Source: [Zimmermannella] alba NBRC 15616 (lineage in GTDB: Bacteria; Actinomycetota; Actinomycetes; Actinomycetales; Microbacteriaceae). From it: a DNA stretch of 64,000 nt. Below, piece by piece: positions 36,148 to 44,778 of the stretch (positions are counted from its first letter, which is position 1; every line of letters starts with the position of its first letter). The notes beneath the pieces are model-generated. The model did not search any database. It was given only the letters and a program-made list of their open reading frames with translations, and had not been told where the DNA came from. The translations under genes and the position numbers were made by a program. Location: NCBI RefSeq assembly GCF_001570905.1, contig NZ_BCSO01000009.1, forward strand, positions 24,162-88,161. Direction: 5' to 3'.

Positions 36148-37613
36148 CGTCCCTCGCTCGCCTTCCACTCCTCGAACTTCGCCTTCCACTCGGCATTCGG
36201 TGGGAAGAGACCGTCCACCTTGTGGCCCTGCTTCACCTGCTCGAACGCCCACGCGTCCTGCAGCTCCTGCGCCTCCGCATCCGTGATGACCTCCTCGAGG
36301 AGGGCGGGCGGGATGACAACGATGCCGTCGTTGTCGCCGATGATGATGTCGCCCGGCTGTACGGCGGTGCCGCCGCAGGCGATCGTACCGCCGACTTCCC
36401 ACGGCACGTGACGGCGGCCGAGGACTGCCGGGTGGTTGCCGGAGGAGTAGACGGGGATGTCGAGCTCGGCGACCGCTTCGGAGTCGCGCACGCCGCCGTC
36501 GGTGATGATTGCGTCGGCGCCGAGGAACTGCGCGCGCATCGCGAGGACATCGCCGACCGTGCCGGTGCCCTTCTCGCCGCGAGCTTCCATGACGACAATG
36601 TCGCCCTGCTTGACCGAGTCGATTGCCTGCTTCTGTGCGTTGAAGCCGCCACCGAACTGTTGGAAGAGGTCTTCGCGCTTCGGGATGAAACGGAGCGTGT
36701 GCGCGAAGCCGAGGATGCGGCGGCCTGGCTTGTTGCTCGTGACCCCGTCAATCGTGCAGTTCGGGATGCCGCGCTTGTTCATCTGTGCCCAGATCGTGGC
36801 GACGGCAACCGACTCGATGCGTGCACGCATCTCGGGGCTGAGGATCGCGCGCGGATCGTCAAGGCCGGCAGCTTCGCGGGAACCCCAGGCCTCTGCGCGC
36901 TGCGTGTTGTCGACCTTCGGTTGCGCACCAAAGGCGGCCATCTCGAACTCTGACTCGACGACCTTGGTGACGAGTCGGCCCGTGCTCGGGGCGCCGGGCG
37001 CGCTCGGGGCATCCACTTCAACCTCGACAGTGTCGCCGGGCTGGGCAACCGACGAGCCAGCGGGCGTGCCAGTGAGGATGATGTCGCCAGGCTCGAGCGT
37101 CATGAGCTGTGAGAGGTCGGCCACGAGCTGACCGAAGGGGAAGACGAGGGCATCCGTCGTGTCGTCCTGTACGAGGGTGCCGTTCACCCAGGTACGCACG
37201 CGCAGCGCCGTCGGGTCGATGGCGGATGCCGGGATGACGTTCGGGCCAAGTGGCGTGTAGCCGTCGCCGCCCTTGTTCTTGACGTTCGAACCCTTGTCGG
37301 CGTGGCGGAGATCGTAGAGGCCCCAATCGTTCGCGGCCGTCACACCAGATACCTTCGACCAGCCGTCCTCGGGGGAGATGCGGCGGCAGGTCTCGCCGAT
37401 GATGAGCGCGATCTCACCCTCGTATGCGAGGAGCTCGGTGCCCTTCGGGCGCTCGATCGTGTCGCCTGTGTTGGCGATGCTTGTCGCGGGCTTCAAAAAG
37501 TAGCCGGGGAACTTCGGGCTGCGGCCGCGCTGGGCGATGCGCGAGGGGTAGTTGAGGTGCAGGGCGATGATCTTGCCCGGACGGTGCTCAGGGGTGGTGA
37601 AGTCGGTCGTCAT
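36144..37613 (-). CDS. fumarylacetoacetate-hydrolase-family / RraA-like fusion (HpaG-position enzyme)
   Basis: A 489-residue protein of two enzyme folds. Residues about 10-235 form an FAH-family domain (NYPSRIAQRGRSPKFPGYFL, metal-site Glu pair in AYEGEIALII, NDWGLYDLRHAD, DIILTGTPAGS), as in HpaG decarboxylase/isomerase. Residues about 255-475 form an RraA/HMG-aldolase-like domain with GDVLAMRAQFLGADAIITDG then GVRDSE, the G-X20-R-D active-site pattern, and PGDIIIGDNDGIVVIP. E. coli HpaG instead has two FAH domains. RraA-like proteins can decarboxylate 2-oxoacids, so the second domain may supply the decarboxylase step; that is inference. First gene of the hpa operon. Confidence 0.9.
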   Translation of the reverse strand: MTTDFTTPEHRPGKIIALHLNYPSRIAQRGRSPKFPGYFLKPATSIANTGDTIERPKGTELLAYEGEIALIIGETCRRISPEDGWSKVSGVTAANDWGLYDLRHADKGSNVKNKGGDGYTPLGPNVIPASAIDPTALRVRTWVNGTLVQDDTTDALVFPFGQLVADLSQLMTLEPGDIILTGTPAGSSVAQPGDTVEVEVDAPSAPGAPSTGRLVTKVVESEFEMAAFGAQPKVDNTQRAEAWGSREAAGLDDPRAILSPEMRARIESVAVATIWAQMNKRGIPNCTIDGVTSNKPGRRILGFAHTLRFIPKREDLFQQFGGGFNAQKQAIDSVKQGDIVVMEARGEKGTGTVGDVLAMRAQFLGADAIITDGGVRDSEAVAELDIPVYSSGNHPAVLGRRHVPWEVGGTIACGGTAVQPGDIIIGDNDGIVVIPPALLEEVITDAEAQELQDAWAFEQVKQGHKVDGLFPPNAEWKAKFEEWKASEGR

Positions 37614-37657
37614 GGCGTCCTCCAACAGGGTGTGCTCGCGTCATTGCGTCACCCCCA

Positions 37658-37669
37658 ATCATATACGAT
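37658..37669 (-). promoter_or_regulatory. candidate GntR operator overlapping -10 of hpa operon
   Basis: Read on the minus strand, ATCGTATATGAT is a 12-base palindrome with one mismatched pair, 45 bases before the operon start codon at 37613. Its last six bases, TATGAT, form a good -10. Binding of the GntR regulator encoded in the operon would cover the promoter. Confidence 0.5.
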
Positions 37670-37728
37670 CCGCCACCCCGCCGAAACCCCCTCCCTCCCT
37701 CCCTGACCGAAGCCCCATGCCGAGAAAA

Positions 37729-37786
37729 CTGGCCCAAATGGTTGGTGCGGTGCCACATATGGCACCGCACCAACCATTTGGGCCAG
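37729..37786. repeat. 27-bp perfect palindrome, family A
   Basis: The arms 37729-37755 (CTGGCCCAAATGGTTGGTGC and on) and 37760-37786 are exact complements around loop CATA. It is closely related to 24625-24686 and 15342-15398. It lies between the amine oxidase gene end and the hpa operon promoter. Confidence 0.88.
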
Positions 37787-37828
37787 AAAATGTGGGCTTG
37801 TTGCGCGAGTTGAGAGGGGGGAGCTGAC

Positions 37829-39958
37829 TTAGCTCCGGACGCCGAAGCGGGGGAGCGGTGTCTCCGGCGGCGGTGCAGACGCCGCGGAGGGGTTCGCGCC
37901 CGCGTGCTGCGCCTCCATGGACTCGACCTCAGCCGGTGCATCGGCGCCCGACGAACAACAGGGACTCACGGCGACGTCCGCGTCCGAGGGGCTATTGCTC
38001 TCGCAGCATCCGCCCGCACCGCGCGTCGACCAGTCCGGCACGTTGAGCGCGGGGTTCCGGTCGAAGAAGCCGTAGGGCTTGAGCCAGAAGTGGTAGGCAT
38101 CCACCGGCATGATCGGCCAGTCTTCCGGCCGCGGGATGTGGGTTGGGCCGAAGGTGTGCCAGAGCACGATGTCGCCGCCGTCCACCGATTCCGCATCCGC
38201 GATATATTCGGGAAGACCTCCGCCGCCAGCGTGCTGGTTCGGGTAGCGGCCCGCTGGCCAGAGCTCCTCCTCGTGGTACTTCGTCACCCAGGTGTGCTTC
38301 GACGCGAAGGCCGCGCGCGCCGCAACAAACGAATGAGGGTCTGCGAGCAGGGTCGGTAGGCCCTCGCTGATGAGCTGGTACTCGGTGGGCTTTCCGATGT
38401 GGTTCCGGCGTGAATTCGAGCCGATATGCCAGGTGCGACCCTTGAGATTGTCGGCCGTGCGACCCTGCTCGGTTTCGATGCGCGTCTTCGTCCAGGTGAA
38501 GGCGTTGCCGTACGGGTTCGCTTCGCCCATCGGCACCTGTGCGAGGTCGACCTCGTCGACGTAGTTGTCGGCGCCGTCGATTTCGAGGTCGAGGCGGGCG
38601 CAGAAGAGGTGCTGGTGGACGGGTGAGAACAGCCCCGGCGCGATCTCGCTGCGGTGTGGCTCAATCTCGCCCGGGATGCCGGAACCGTTGTAGACGATGC
38701 CGGTCGCCTTCGCCTCTACCTCGATCGTGCCGTCGAGGTAGAGGTACCAGTAGAAGCCGTAATCGTAGTTGCCGACCGTCGCGAAGTACGAGATGACGAG
38801 GCGACGCTGGCGTCGCACATCCGGCTGGTGGCCGAGCTCGGTGTGCTTCCAGAGGATCGAGTAGTCCTCCTCGTGCATGCACACCGCCTGCGGAATCGTG
38901 ACGGGGCGGCCATGATCGTCGTGCGACGATCCATCGAAGTAGTGGATGACGCCGAGGCAGTCGCAGCCGAGCGCGAGGGAATTCGCGTTCTTGCCGAGGT
39001 AGTACTCGCCCGCGTCGAAGTAGCTAATCCAGTACCGATTGATCGAGGTATCGCCGTAGGGGACGACCATCTCCGGCACCGAACCGCGGTACATGATCGG
39101 GCGCTCTTCGTCGCCGTCCTTCACTGTGAGCTGCGACAGCACGAGACCCTCACGGGCATTGAACCCGACGCGGAACGAGAATCCCTCCCACTCGACCTTC
39201 GATCCCTCAACCGTGAACGACGGCCCTTCCGGCTGGGTGATCTCGATCGGCTTGATCGATTCACGATCAGGACCCGCAACATCCGGCCCGTAGTTTCCCG
39301 ACCCCATGTGCGTGGGGGTGTCCGAGTCGTCCTCGACGCGAATCACTTCGCCCTTTGTGAGATCGAGCGTGACGAGGAGCCCCTCGACCGGGTGCGCCCA
39401 GTGCGAGTCCGTCTCGAACTCCTTCAGAAACGTCACCGAGCGGATGACGCGGCGTCCCTGCTCGTCATCCCGCGCAAAGAAGCCAGGCGCGAGCGGCCCG
39501 ATGAATGCCGTGTCGAGATGGTCTTCCAGGCCTCGACGCCGCATCGCTGCCTGCCATTCCGGGCACGAGCGAACGATCTGATCGGCCTGCTCGAACTCCT
39601 CAAAGAGGTACGTCGGCTGACCGTAGGGGTGGACGTCTGAGTCGACGCGGCGCTCGCGCTCGATGGCGTCCTCCGAGAGGTTCACGATGTATTCAACCGA
39701 GATTCCCGTGGCCGTGTCGAGGACGATGTACTCGATGCGGCGGTGGAGGTCATTGCCAGGCGTGAAGGCGCGGACGACGTCCTTCGGCGGCTCGACTGGC
39801 ATGACGCTCGGGAACCGGCTCGTCTCGCTGAGCTTGCCTTCGCGTTCCAGAATTGCGCGGCCGCGCTCAATCTCACTCGGTGCAAGCTGATCGAGTGGAT
39901 GCGTTGGCTCGGTGAGATGCGACACGCGCTTGCCGTGCGTATGCGTGACATCAGCCAT
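37829..39958 (-). CDS. copper amine oxidase (tyramine/phenylethylamine oxidase type)
   Basis: A 709-residue TPQ-containing amine oxidase that turns primary aromatic amines into aldehydes, ammonia and H2O2. ATG 39958 (MADVTHTHGKRVSHLTE) follows AAGGAGG. The catalytic-base region is SYFDAGEYYLG, and the Tyr that becomes topaquinone is in GNYDYGF (about 398). Copper-ligand regions are HQHLFCARLD and HTFGPTHIPRPEDWPIMP. The last 60 residues form a Cys-containing, low-complexity tail (GGCCESNSP and SPCCSSGAD) not expected in the family. Its product, 4-hydroxyphenylacetaldehyde from tyramine, would feed the aldehyde dehydrogenase at 23152. Confidence 0.94.
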   Translation of the reverse strand: MADVTHTHGKRVSHLTEPTHPLDQLAPSEIERGRAILEREGKLSETSRFPSVMPVEPPKDVVRAFTPGNDLHRRIEYIVLDTATGISVEYIVNLSEDAIERERRVDSDVHPYGQPTYLFEEFEQADQIVRSCPEWQAAMRRRGLEDHLDTAFIGPLAPGFFARDDEQGRRVIRSVTFLKEFETDSHWAHPVEGLLVTLDLTKGEVIRVEDDSDTPTHMGSGNYGPDVAGPDRESIKPIEITQPEGPSFTVEGSKVEWEGFSFRVGFNAREGLVLSQLTVKDGDEERPIMYRGSVPEMVVPYGDTSINRYWISYFDAGEYYLGKNANSLALGCDCLGVIHYFDGSSHDDHGRPVTIPQAVCMHEEDYSILWKHTELGHQPDVRRQRRLVISYFATVGNYDYGFYWYLYLDGTIEVEAKATGIVYNGSGIPGEIEPHRSEIAPGLFSPVHQHLFCARLDLEIDGADNYVDEVDLAQVPMGEANPYGNAFTWTKTRIETEQGRTADNLKGRTWHIGSNSRRNHIGKPTEYQLISEGLPTLLADPHSFVAARAAFASKHTWVTKYHEEELWPAGRYPNQHAGGGGLPEYIADAESVDGGDIVLWHTFGPTHIPRPEDWPIMPVDAYHFWLKPYGFFDRNPALNVPDWSTRGAGGCCESNSPSDADVAVSPCCSSGADAPAEVESMEAQHAGANPSAASAPPPETPLPRFGVRS

Positions 39959-40159
39959 GGTGACCTCCTTGTCGCCAATAACGGCGCGACGCTGCGCCAT
40001 CGTGCTTTCGGACAGGGTGCCAGCGCCTGCTTGCTGGCAGCAAGGCGACGGGCCGCCTTTGCGCGCCCGAGCATGAGCCGTGCAGTCGCAAGCAAGCGGG
40101 CGGGGAGGCGAGCACTGAAAATGATTCCACCCACTCAACGACGAGAACAGGGGATACCC

Positions 40160-41692
40160 ATGAATGTATTGCGATCAGCCATCGTGGTCGGTGCCGGGTC
40201 GGCAGGATCGGTCGTGACCCGTCGCCTCCTCGACGCAGGAGTCGAGGTGCAATTGCTTGAAGCGGGCCGAAGCGATGAGAATCCAGCCATCCATGATCTC
40301 GGCCGACTGGGCGAGCTGTGGCTCTCCGATGATGATTGGGGGTACTTCACGACCCCGCAGCGGCACGCCGCGGGACGAAAGCTTCACTGGCCGCGCGGCA
40401 AAGTCCTCGGGGGTTCTCACTCGCTCAACGCATCCATCTGGGTGCGAGGCCCGCATGCGGACTACGACCGCTGGGTGACCGAAGGTGCGGAGGGGTGGTC
40501 ATGGCAGGAGGTCGCGCCCTACTTTGAGCGCGCAGAACGCTGGATTGGCCCCGAGCGCGAGGGGCGGGGCACGGAAGGCCTGCAGGACGTGTCCGATGAA
40601 GGATACGAACGAATGCCGATTTTTGAAGGCATCCACGACGCGTGCGTTGAAGCGGGCATCCCACACAACGACGACTACAACGGCGACGATGTCGAGGGCG
40701 TCTCCTGGATGCAGCTCACCACCCGCAACGGTGAGCGTCTCTCGAGCTGGCGCGCCTACGTGCACGACCGGATGGACGACCCCAAGCTCACCGTGCACAC
40801 GGGTGTGTGGGTGACGAAGCTCCTCATTGAAGAACGTCGTGCCGTGGGTGTACTCGCAGAGCAGGATGGCGAGGAGCGTGAATTCCGCGCGGACGAGGTC
40901 ATCCTTTGTGCTGGCGCACTGGATTCGCCGCGCATCCTCTTGCACTCCGGTATCGGTTCGGCAGAGCACCTCGCCGAGGTTGGCATCCCCCTCACCCATG
41001 ACCTTCCGGGCGTTGGCGAGAACCTGCACGACCACCTCCTCGTGCCCATCGTGTTCCATGCCACCAGGCGCGAGATCGCACAGCGCCAAACGAACCAGCC
41101 CGTCGCGCAGGTGCACTCGTGGACAACGTTCCGTCAAGGATCCCCTGTGCCCGACACGCAGCCGATCTTCTTCGCGCTGCCGATGGTGCCGCCCGGCACT
41201 GAGGTGCCTGAGAACTGCTTCACCCTGCAGGCCGGGATGGTGCGTCCTGTCTCGCGCGGTCACCTTCGCCTCGCGTCGAACGATCCAAAGGCTCCACTGC
41301 TCATGGACCCGCATGTGCTCGAAGCGCCGGAGGATGTCGGGTCCCTCCTCGCCTCAATGAAGCAGATGCGAGAGATCGGTGCGCAGCCTGCGCTCGCGGA
41401 GGAGTGGGGCGCTGTTGAAGTCCTGCCCGGTGCCGAAGTGGAGTCCGATGATGAGCTCATCCAGTACATGCGCGAGCAGGTCGTGACCTATCACCACCAG
41501 GTTGGCACCTGCAAGATGGGTCCCGAAGCTGATCCGCTCGCGGTCGTGTGCCCGAAGACGCTCAAGGTGCACGGGCTCGAAGGCGTTCGAGTTGCAGATG
41601 CGTCCGTGATGCCGAGTGTGCCCTCGGGCAACACGAACGCCCCGGCCATCATGATCGGGGAACGTGTGGCCGACTTCATGCTGCAGCCGTAG
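40160..41692 (+). CDS. GMC-family FAD oxidoreductase (choline dehydrogenase-like)
   Basis: A 510-residue flavoprotein. The N-terminal FAD-binding motif is VVGAGSAGSVVTRRLLDAG, with LEAG for the ribose. The GMC signature 1 region is PRGKVLGGSHSLNASIW and the signature 2 region GALDSPRILLHSGIG. Catalytic His residues are expected in YHHQVGTCKMG and the C-terminal PSGNTNAPAIMIGE. It oxidises an alcohol to an aldehyde. Divergent from the amine oxidase gene and convergent with the AraC gene, it could act on an aromatic amino-alcohol such as octopamine or on choline; the substrate is not readable. Confidence 0.9.
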   Translation: MNVLRSAIVVGAGSAGSVVTRRLLDAGVEVQLLEAGRSDENPAIHDLGRLGELWLSDDDWGYFTTPQRHAAGRKLHWPRGKVLGGSHSLNASIWVRGPHADYDRWVTEGAEGWSWQEVAPYFERAERWIGPEREGRGTEGLQDVSDEGYERMPIFEGIHDACVEAGIPHNDDYNGDDVEGVSWMQLTTRNGERLSSWRAYVHDRMDDPKLTVHTGVWVTKLLIEERRAVGVLAEQDGEEREFRADEVILCAGALDSPRILLHSGIGSAEHLAEVGIPLTHDLPGVGENLHDHLLVPIVFHATRREIAQRQTNQPVAQVHSWTTFRQGSPVPDTQPIFFALPMVPPGTEVPENCFTLQAGMVRPVSRGHLRLASNDPKAPLLMDPHVLEAPEDVGSLLASMKQMREIGAQPALAEEWGAVEVLPGAEVESDDELIQYMREQVVTYHHQVGTCKMGPEADPLAVVCPKTLKVHGLEGVRVADASVMPSVPSGNTNAPAIMIGERVADFMLQP

Positions 41693-41708
41693 TTATTGAA
41701 CGGGTCTG

Positions 41709-41795
41709 TGATTTCGATACGCGCGGTTTCGCTGCGTGCTCGACCACCTCGAAACGGAGGCACTCGAGCACGCCGGAGGCGGTATCGAGACCACG
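41709..41795. repeat. large TCGATACG-type hairpin repeat, copy 2
   Basis: TTTCGATACG and GTGCTCGA on the left pair with CTCGAGCAC and GTATCGAGA on the right, forming a long imperfect stem between the convergent GMC and AraC genes. Same sequence family as 12-48 and 54885-54918. Possibly a bidirectional terminator. Confidence 0.5.
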
Positions 41796-41801
41796 ACCAT
41801 G

Positions 41802-42794
41802 TCAGGTGAGTACGCCGGCCACGCGCTCGCGGAGTGCGGTCGGTGTCTCATCGAACGCGGCCCGAAATGAACGCGAGAAGTGAGCAGCGTCGTGGAAACC
41901 CCAGCGCCGTCCAACTTCTGCGATCGTGTGCGCGTCATCCTGCGGATTCGCCAAATCGAGGAAGCAACACTCGAGTCGCCGCGAGCGAACATAGTTCCCG
42001 ACCGTCGTCCCCGTCGGGGCGAAGAGGCTGTGCAACTGCCGCACGGATACGCCCGCGTTCGCGGCGATGGAGGCGGGCGTGAGATCTGGGTCACCGAGAC
42101 GACTATCAATGTCATCCCGAATGCGAATCATGAGCTGGTTGTGGCTGCTCACCCGGAGCGACGCAAGATCGCAGTCGTGCTCAATGAGCGCCGTCAAGAA
42201 CTTGGTCGCGGACGCCACGACCTTCGCGCCCGCCCCCGCCTCAACGGCCTCAATGTGCTCACCCAACGTGGCAAGAAACGGCGTCACCATGCGTGCCATG
42301 CCGTCATCGCCCGGCACGAGGAGGGGATTGATGTGCTCTGCACGCGGTGCGAAGTCGCCGAGCATCGACGTTGGCAATTGCACGACGGTGGTGAGGAACG
42401 GATCCAAGAACTCCACGCGGTACGGCCGGTTCGTGTTGTAGATGAGGAGCTCGCCGGGCCCCGCGACAAGTTCCGTTCCGTTCTGGACGAGGTGTGCCCG
42501 GCCCTCAAGATGCAGCGACAGCTTGAGGTAGGGCTCGGGATGCCGCGCGATGAGCGCAGGCGTGCGCTCGATCGTGTGCGGTTCGGCCCTCACTGACGTG
42601 AAGGAGACGCCCTCCGCGGAGCTATTGCGAAGGCGACCCCGAAATGAGGCGGCCTCCCTCGGCGTGACGTCGAGTGGAAAGAAGGAAGCATCCACATCCG
42701 CCCGAAAATCCTCAAGTGTGCGCCACGGTATCCCCGGGCGTGCGGGATGCCGCGCCTGTTCGTTCGGATGCGGGCGCGCGCTACGAAACACCAT
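41802..42794 (-). CDS. AraC/XylS-family regulator, FeaR-like (second copy)
   Basis: A 330-residue regulator with the same architecture as the protein at 19185-20234: an AraC-binding-like domain (about 30-210), then two HTH motifs (LTPASIAANAGVSVRQLHSL and RRWGFHDAAHFSRSFRAAFD). The two share many segments (PFLATLG, RIRDDIDSRLGD, AAHFSR) and are paralogues or co-acquired relatives. It diverges from the MHS-type symporter gene at 43056 across 261 bases that contain a TGCACATTTGTGCA palindrome. It probably activates that symporter and/or the GMC enzyme. Confidence 0.9.
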   Translation of the reverse strand: MVFRSARPHPNEQARHPARPGIPWRTLEDFRADVDASFFPLDVTPREAASFRGRLRNSSAEGVSFTSVRAEPHTIERTPALIARHPEPYLKLSLHLEGRAHLVQNGTELVAGPGELLIYNTNRPYRVEFLDPFLTTVVQLPTSMLGDFAPRAEHINPLLVPGDDGMARMVTPFLATLGEHIEAVEAGAGAKVVASATKFLTALIEHDCDLASLRVSSHNQLMIRIRDDIDSRLGDPDLTPASIAANAGVSVRQLHSLFAPTGTTVGNYVRSRRLECCFLDLANPQDDAHTIAEVGRRWGFHDAAHFSRSFRAAFDETPTALRERVAGVLT

Positions 42795-42926
42795 GCTCTG
42801 ACCTCATTGTCGTGCGGACGGCTGCGCCTAGAGTAGCGGGCGCGTCCGAGAATCTCAGATGTGCGCTCTCCGCGCGATGTACTAATGAATGTGCTAGGTC
42901 AGGCGGATGAAATCCGCGAAACGGTA

Positions 42927-42940
42927 TGCACATTTGTGCA
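42927..42940. promoter_or_regulatory. 14-bp palindrome in divergent AraC/MHS promoter region
   Basis: TGCACA-TT-TGTGCA is an exact inverted repeat 116 bases before the symporter start and 133 bases before the AraC gene start. It is a candidate regulator site. AraC-type proteins usually bind direct repeats, so another regulator is possible. Confidence 0.35.
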
Positions 42941-43055
42941 GTCTCGGGGTATGGTGCTGGCACCTGCACGGCAGCTGAATCGTGGCACGGGCGCCTCGGA
43001 GTCGCTGCCATCCATCCCGCACAGCATCCACACCGCAGACAAAGGAGTCATGCGC

Positions 43056-44516
43056 ATGGTGACCACTGTCCCCACCGCGAGCCTCGGGCACGGGGCCTCG
43101 AGCTCGCCGTCAAGTCCCCGCGATCAGCGTCGCGTCATCGCGGCAACCGTCGTCGGTACCACGATCGAGTGGTACGACTTCTTCATTTACGCGAACGCTG
43201 CCGCGCTCGTGTTCAAGGAACTCTTCTTCGGCCCGGCCGCGAACGGTGACCCGGTGCTTGGGCAGGTGTTCTCGTTTCTGACGGTTGGTATCTCGTTCCT
43301 GTTCCGCCCGCTCGGCGCCGTGCTCGTTGGCCACTTCGGCGACAAGCTCGGGCGCAAGGCGATGCTCGTCATCACGCTCGTGCTCATGGGTGCGGCGACG
43401 GCCCTCATCGGCATCCTGCCCACCTACAGGGATGCGGGCATGCTCGCGCCGATCCTTCTCATCACCCTCCGCGTGCTACAGGGCATTTCGGCTGGCGGCG
43501 AGTGGGGCGGTGCCGTCCTCATGGCGGTCGAACACGCCCCGGTTGACAAGCGTGGCCGCTTCGGCATGTACCCGCAGCTTGGCGTGCCGCTCGGCATGCT
43601 CCTCGCGACCGGCACCCTCGCCCTCATGTCGGGCTTCATTGCGCCCGGGGATGCCTTCACTGAGTGGGGCTGGCGTGTGCCGTTCCTCCTCTCGATCGTG
43701 CTCGTCATCGTCGGCTTCGTGGTGCGCCGTGCGGTTGAGGAGAGCCCGGTCTTCCAGGAGATCGCCGAGAAGGGCAAGGATGCCCAGATGCCGATCGTGG
43801 CGCTCATGAAGCGGCACTGGAAGCTCGTCATCCTGCTTGCCCTCATCTTCGCCGGCAACAACGCGGTCGGGTACATGCTCACGGGTGGTTACATCCTGAG
43901 CTACTCGACGAACGCTGACATCTGGGGTGAGCTTGCGATGAACCGGACGACGGTGCTCAACTGCGTCACGGTCGGTGCCGTCGTATGGGGTGTCGCGACG
44001 CTCGTCTCCGGCTACATGTCCGACTGGATTGGACGGAAATCGACGTACGTCATTGGATTCCTGTGCCAGGTGCTCGGCGTCTTCCCGCTCTTCTTCCTTG
44101 TTGACCACGGCATTGCTTCGGGCGAAGTGATCTGGGTGCTCCTTGCGCTCGGCCAGCTCGCGGTCGGGCTTGGGCTCACCTATGGGCCGCAGTCGGCGTG
44201 GTATGCGGAGACCTTCCCGGCATCTGTTCGAACCTCCGGCGTCTCGATCTCGTACGCGCTGGGTGCGATTGTGGGTGGCGCCTTCGCACCGACGATTGCG
44301 ACAGCCTTGCAGAGTCAGTTCCACAGCTCGATGGCGGTGGGCTTCTACCTGCTCGTGATGTCGGTCGTGGGACTTGCCGCGACGCTCGTGCTGAAGGACC
44401 GCCAAGGCATCCCGCTTGGCGTCGAGTTCGAAGAATCGGGGGAGTACCACCTCTTCGACCCGCGCCTTCGCGACCTCGAAGCGCAGCGCCGCGAGCTCGG
44501 CCACTCCGTCCCGTAG
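43056..44516 (+). CDS. MFS metabolite:H+ symporter (MHS family)
   Basis: A 486-residue 12-helix transporter of the KgtP/ProP/ShiA type. The N-terminus contains the family hallmark GTTIEWYDFFIYANAAALVF, followed by GDKLGRKAML and LQGISAGGEWGGAVLMAVEH. The ATG at 43056 has AAAGGAG at ideal spacing; ATG 43050 is too close. The C-terminal extension is charged and cytoplasmic. Members import organic acids or quaternary amines with protons. With the neighbouring catabolic genes, an aromatic or dicarboxylic acid is plausible. Likely controlled by the divergent AraC regulator. Confidence 0.9.
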   Translation: MVTTVPTASLGHGASSSPSSPRDQRRVIAATVVGTTIEWYDFFIYANAAALVFKELFFGPAANGDPVLGQVFSFLTVGISFLFRPLGAVLVGHFGDKLGRKAMLVITLVLMGAATALIGILPTYRDAGMLAPILLITLRVLQGISAGGEWGGAVLMAVEHAPVDKRGRFGMYPQLGVPLGMLLATGTLALMSGFIAPGDAFTEWGWRVPFLLSIVLVIVGFVVRRAVEESPVFQEIAEKGKDAQMPIVALMKRHWKLVILLALIFAGNNAVGYMLTGGYILSYSTNADIWGELAMNRTTVLNCVTVGAVVWGVATLVSGYMSDWIGRKSTYVIGFLCQVLGVFPLFFLVDHGIASGEVIWVLLALGQLAVGLGLTYGPQSAWYAETFPASVRTSGVSISYALGAIVGGAFAPTIATALQSQFHSSMAVGFYLLVMSVVGLAATLVLKDRQGIPLGVEFEESGEYHLFDPRLRDLEAQRRELGHSVP

Positions 44517-44594
44517 CCCGGGCGACCGCCCCGGACCGCCCTCTCTTCCGGGAAACCTCTGTCTTCTCTCTCAATCCTCCAGATTTCAGTCGAA

Positions 44595-44637
44595 AAGTGC
44601 TTGTTGGGTTGCGATGCACGCGACCCAACAAGCACTT
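44595..44637. repeat. 19-bp palindrome after the MHS symporter gene
   Basis: The arms 44595-44613 (AAGTGCTTGTTGGGTTGCG) and 44619-44637 are complementary with one G-T wobble around loop ATGCA. The arm has the same style as the other operon-end palindromes here. The rest of 44517-44594 holds no gene. Confidence 0.7.
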
Positions 44638-44686
44638 CTTGATCTCCGTCGGCATTGAGTGGGGCGCTTACCCAATTGATTTGTAA

Positions 44687-44716
44687 TCTTTGATGGGGAG
44701 GCCTCCCCATCAAAGA
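44687..44716. promoter_or_regulatory. perfect 30-bp palindrome upstream of toxin gene
   Basis: TCTTTGATGGGGAGG (44687-44701) and its exact complement (44702-44716) meet without a loop, 62 bases before the toxin start. This may be a terminator for upstream transcription or an operator for the toxin pair. Confidence 0.6.
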
Positions 44717-44778
44717 GAATGGAGCCGGAACCGTAACCTCCCCCGAGGTACTTGGTTCTGACACGGGGTGGATGCGGC

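Noticed and set aside
37614..37728. Tandem CCCT repeats (CTCCCTCCCTCCC) as a functional repeat
   Set aside because: A short low-complexity run of three units is expected by chance in this base composition.
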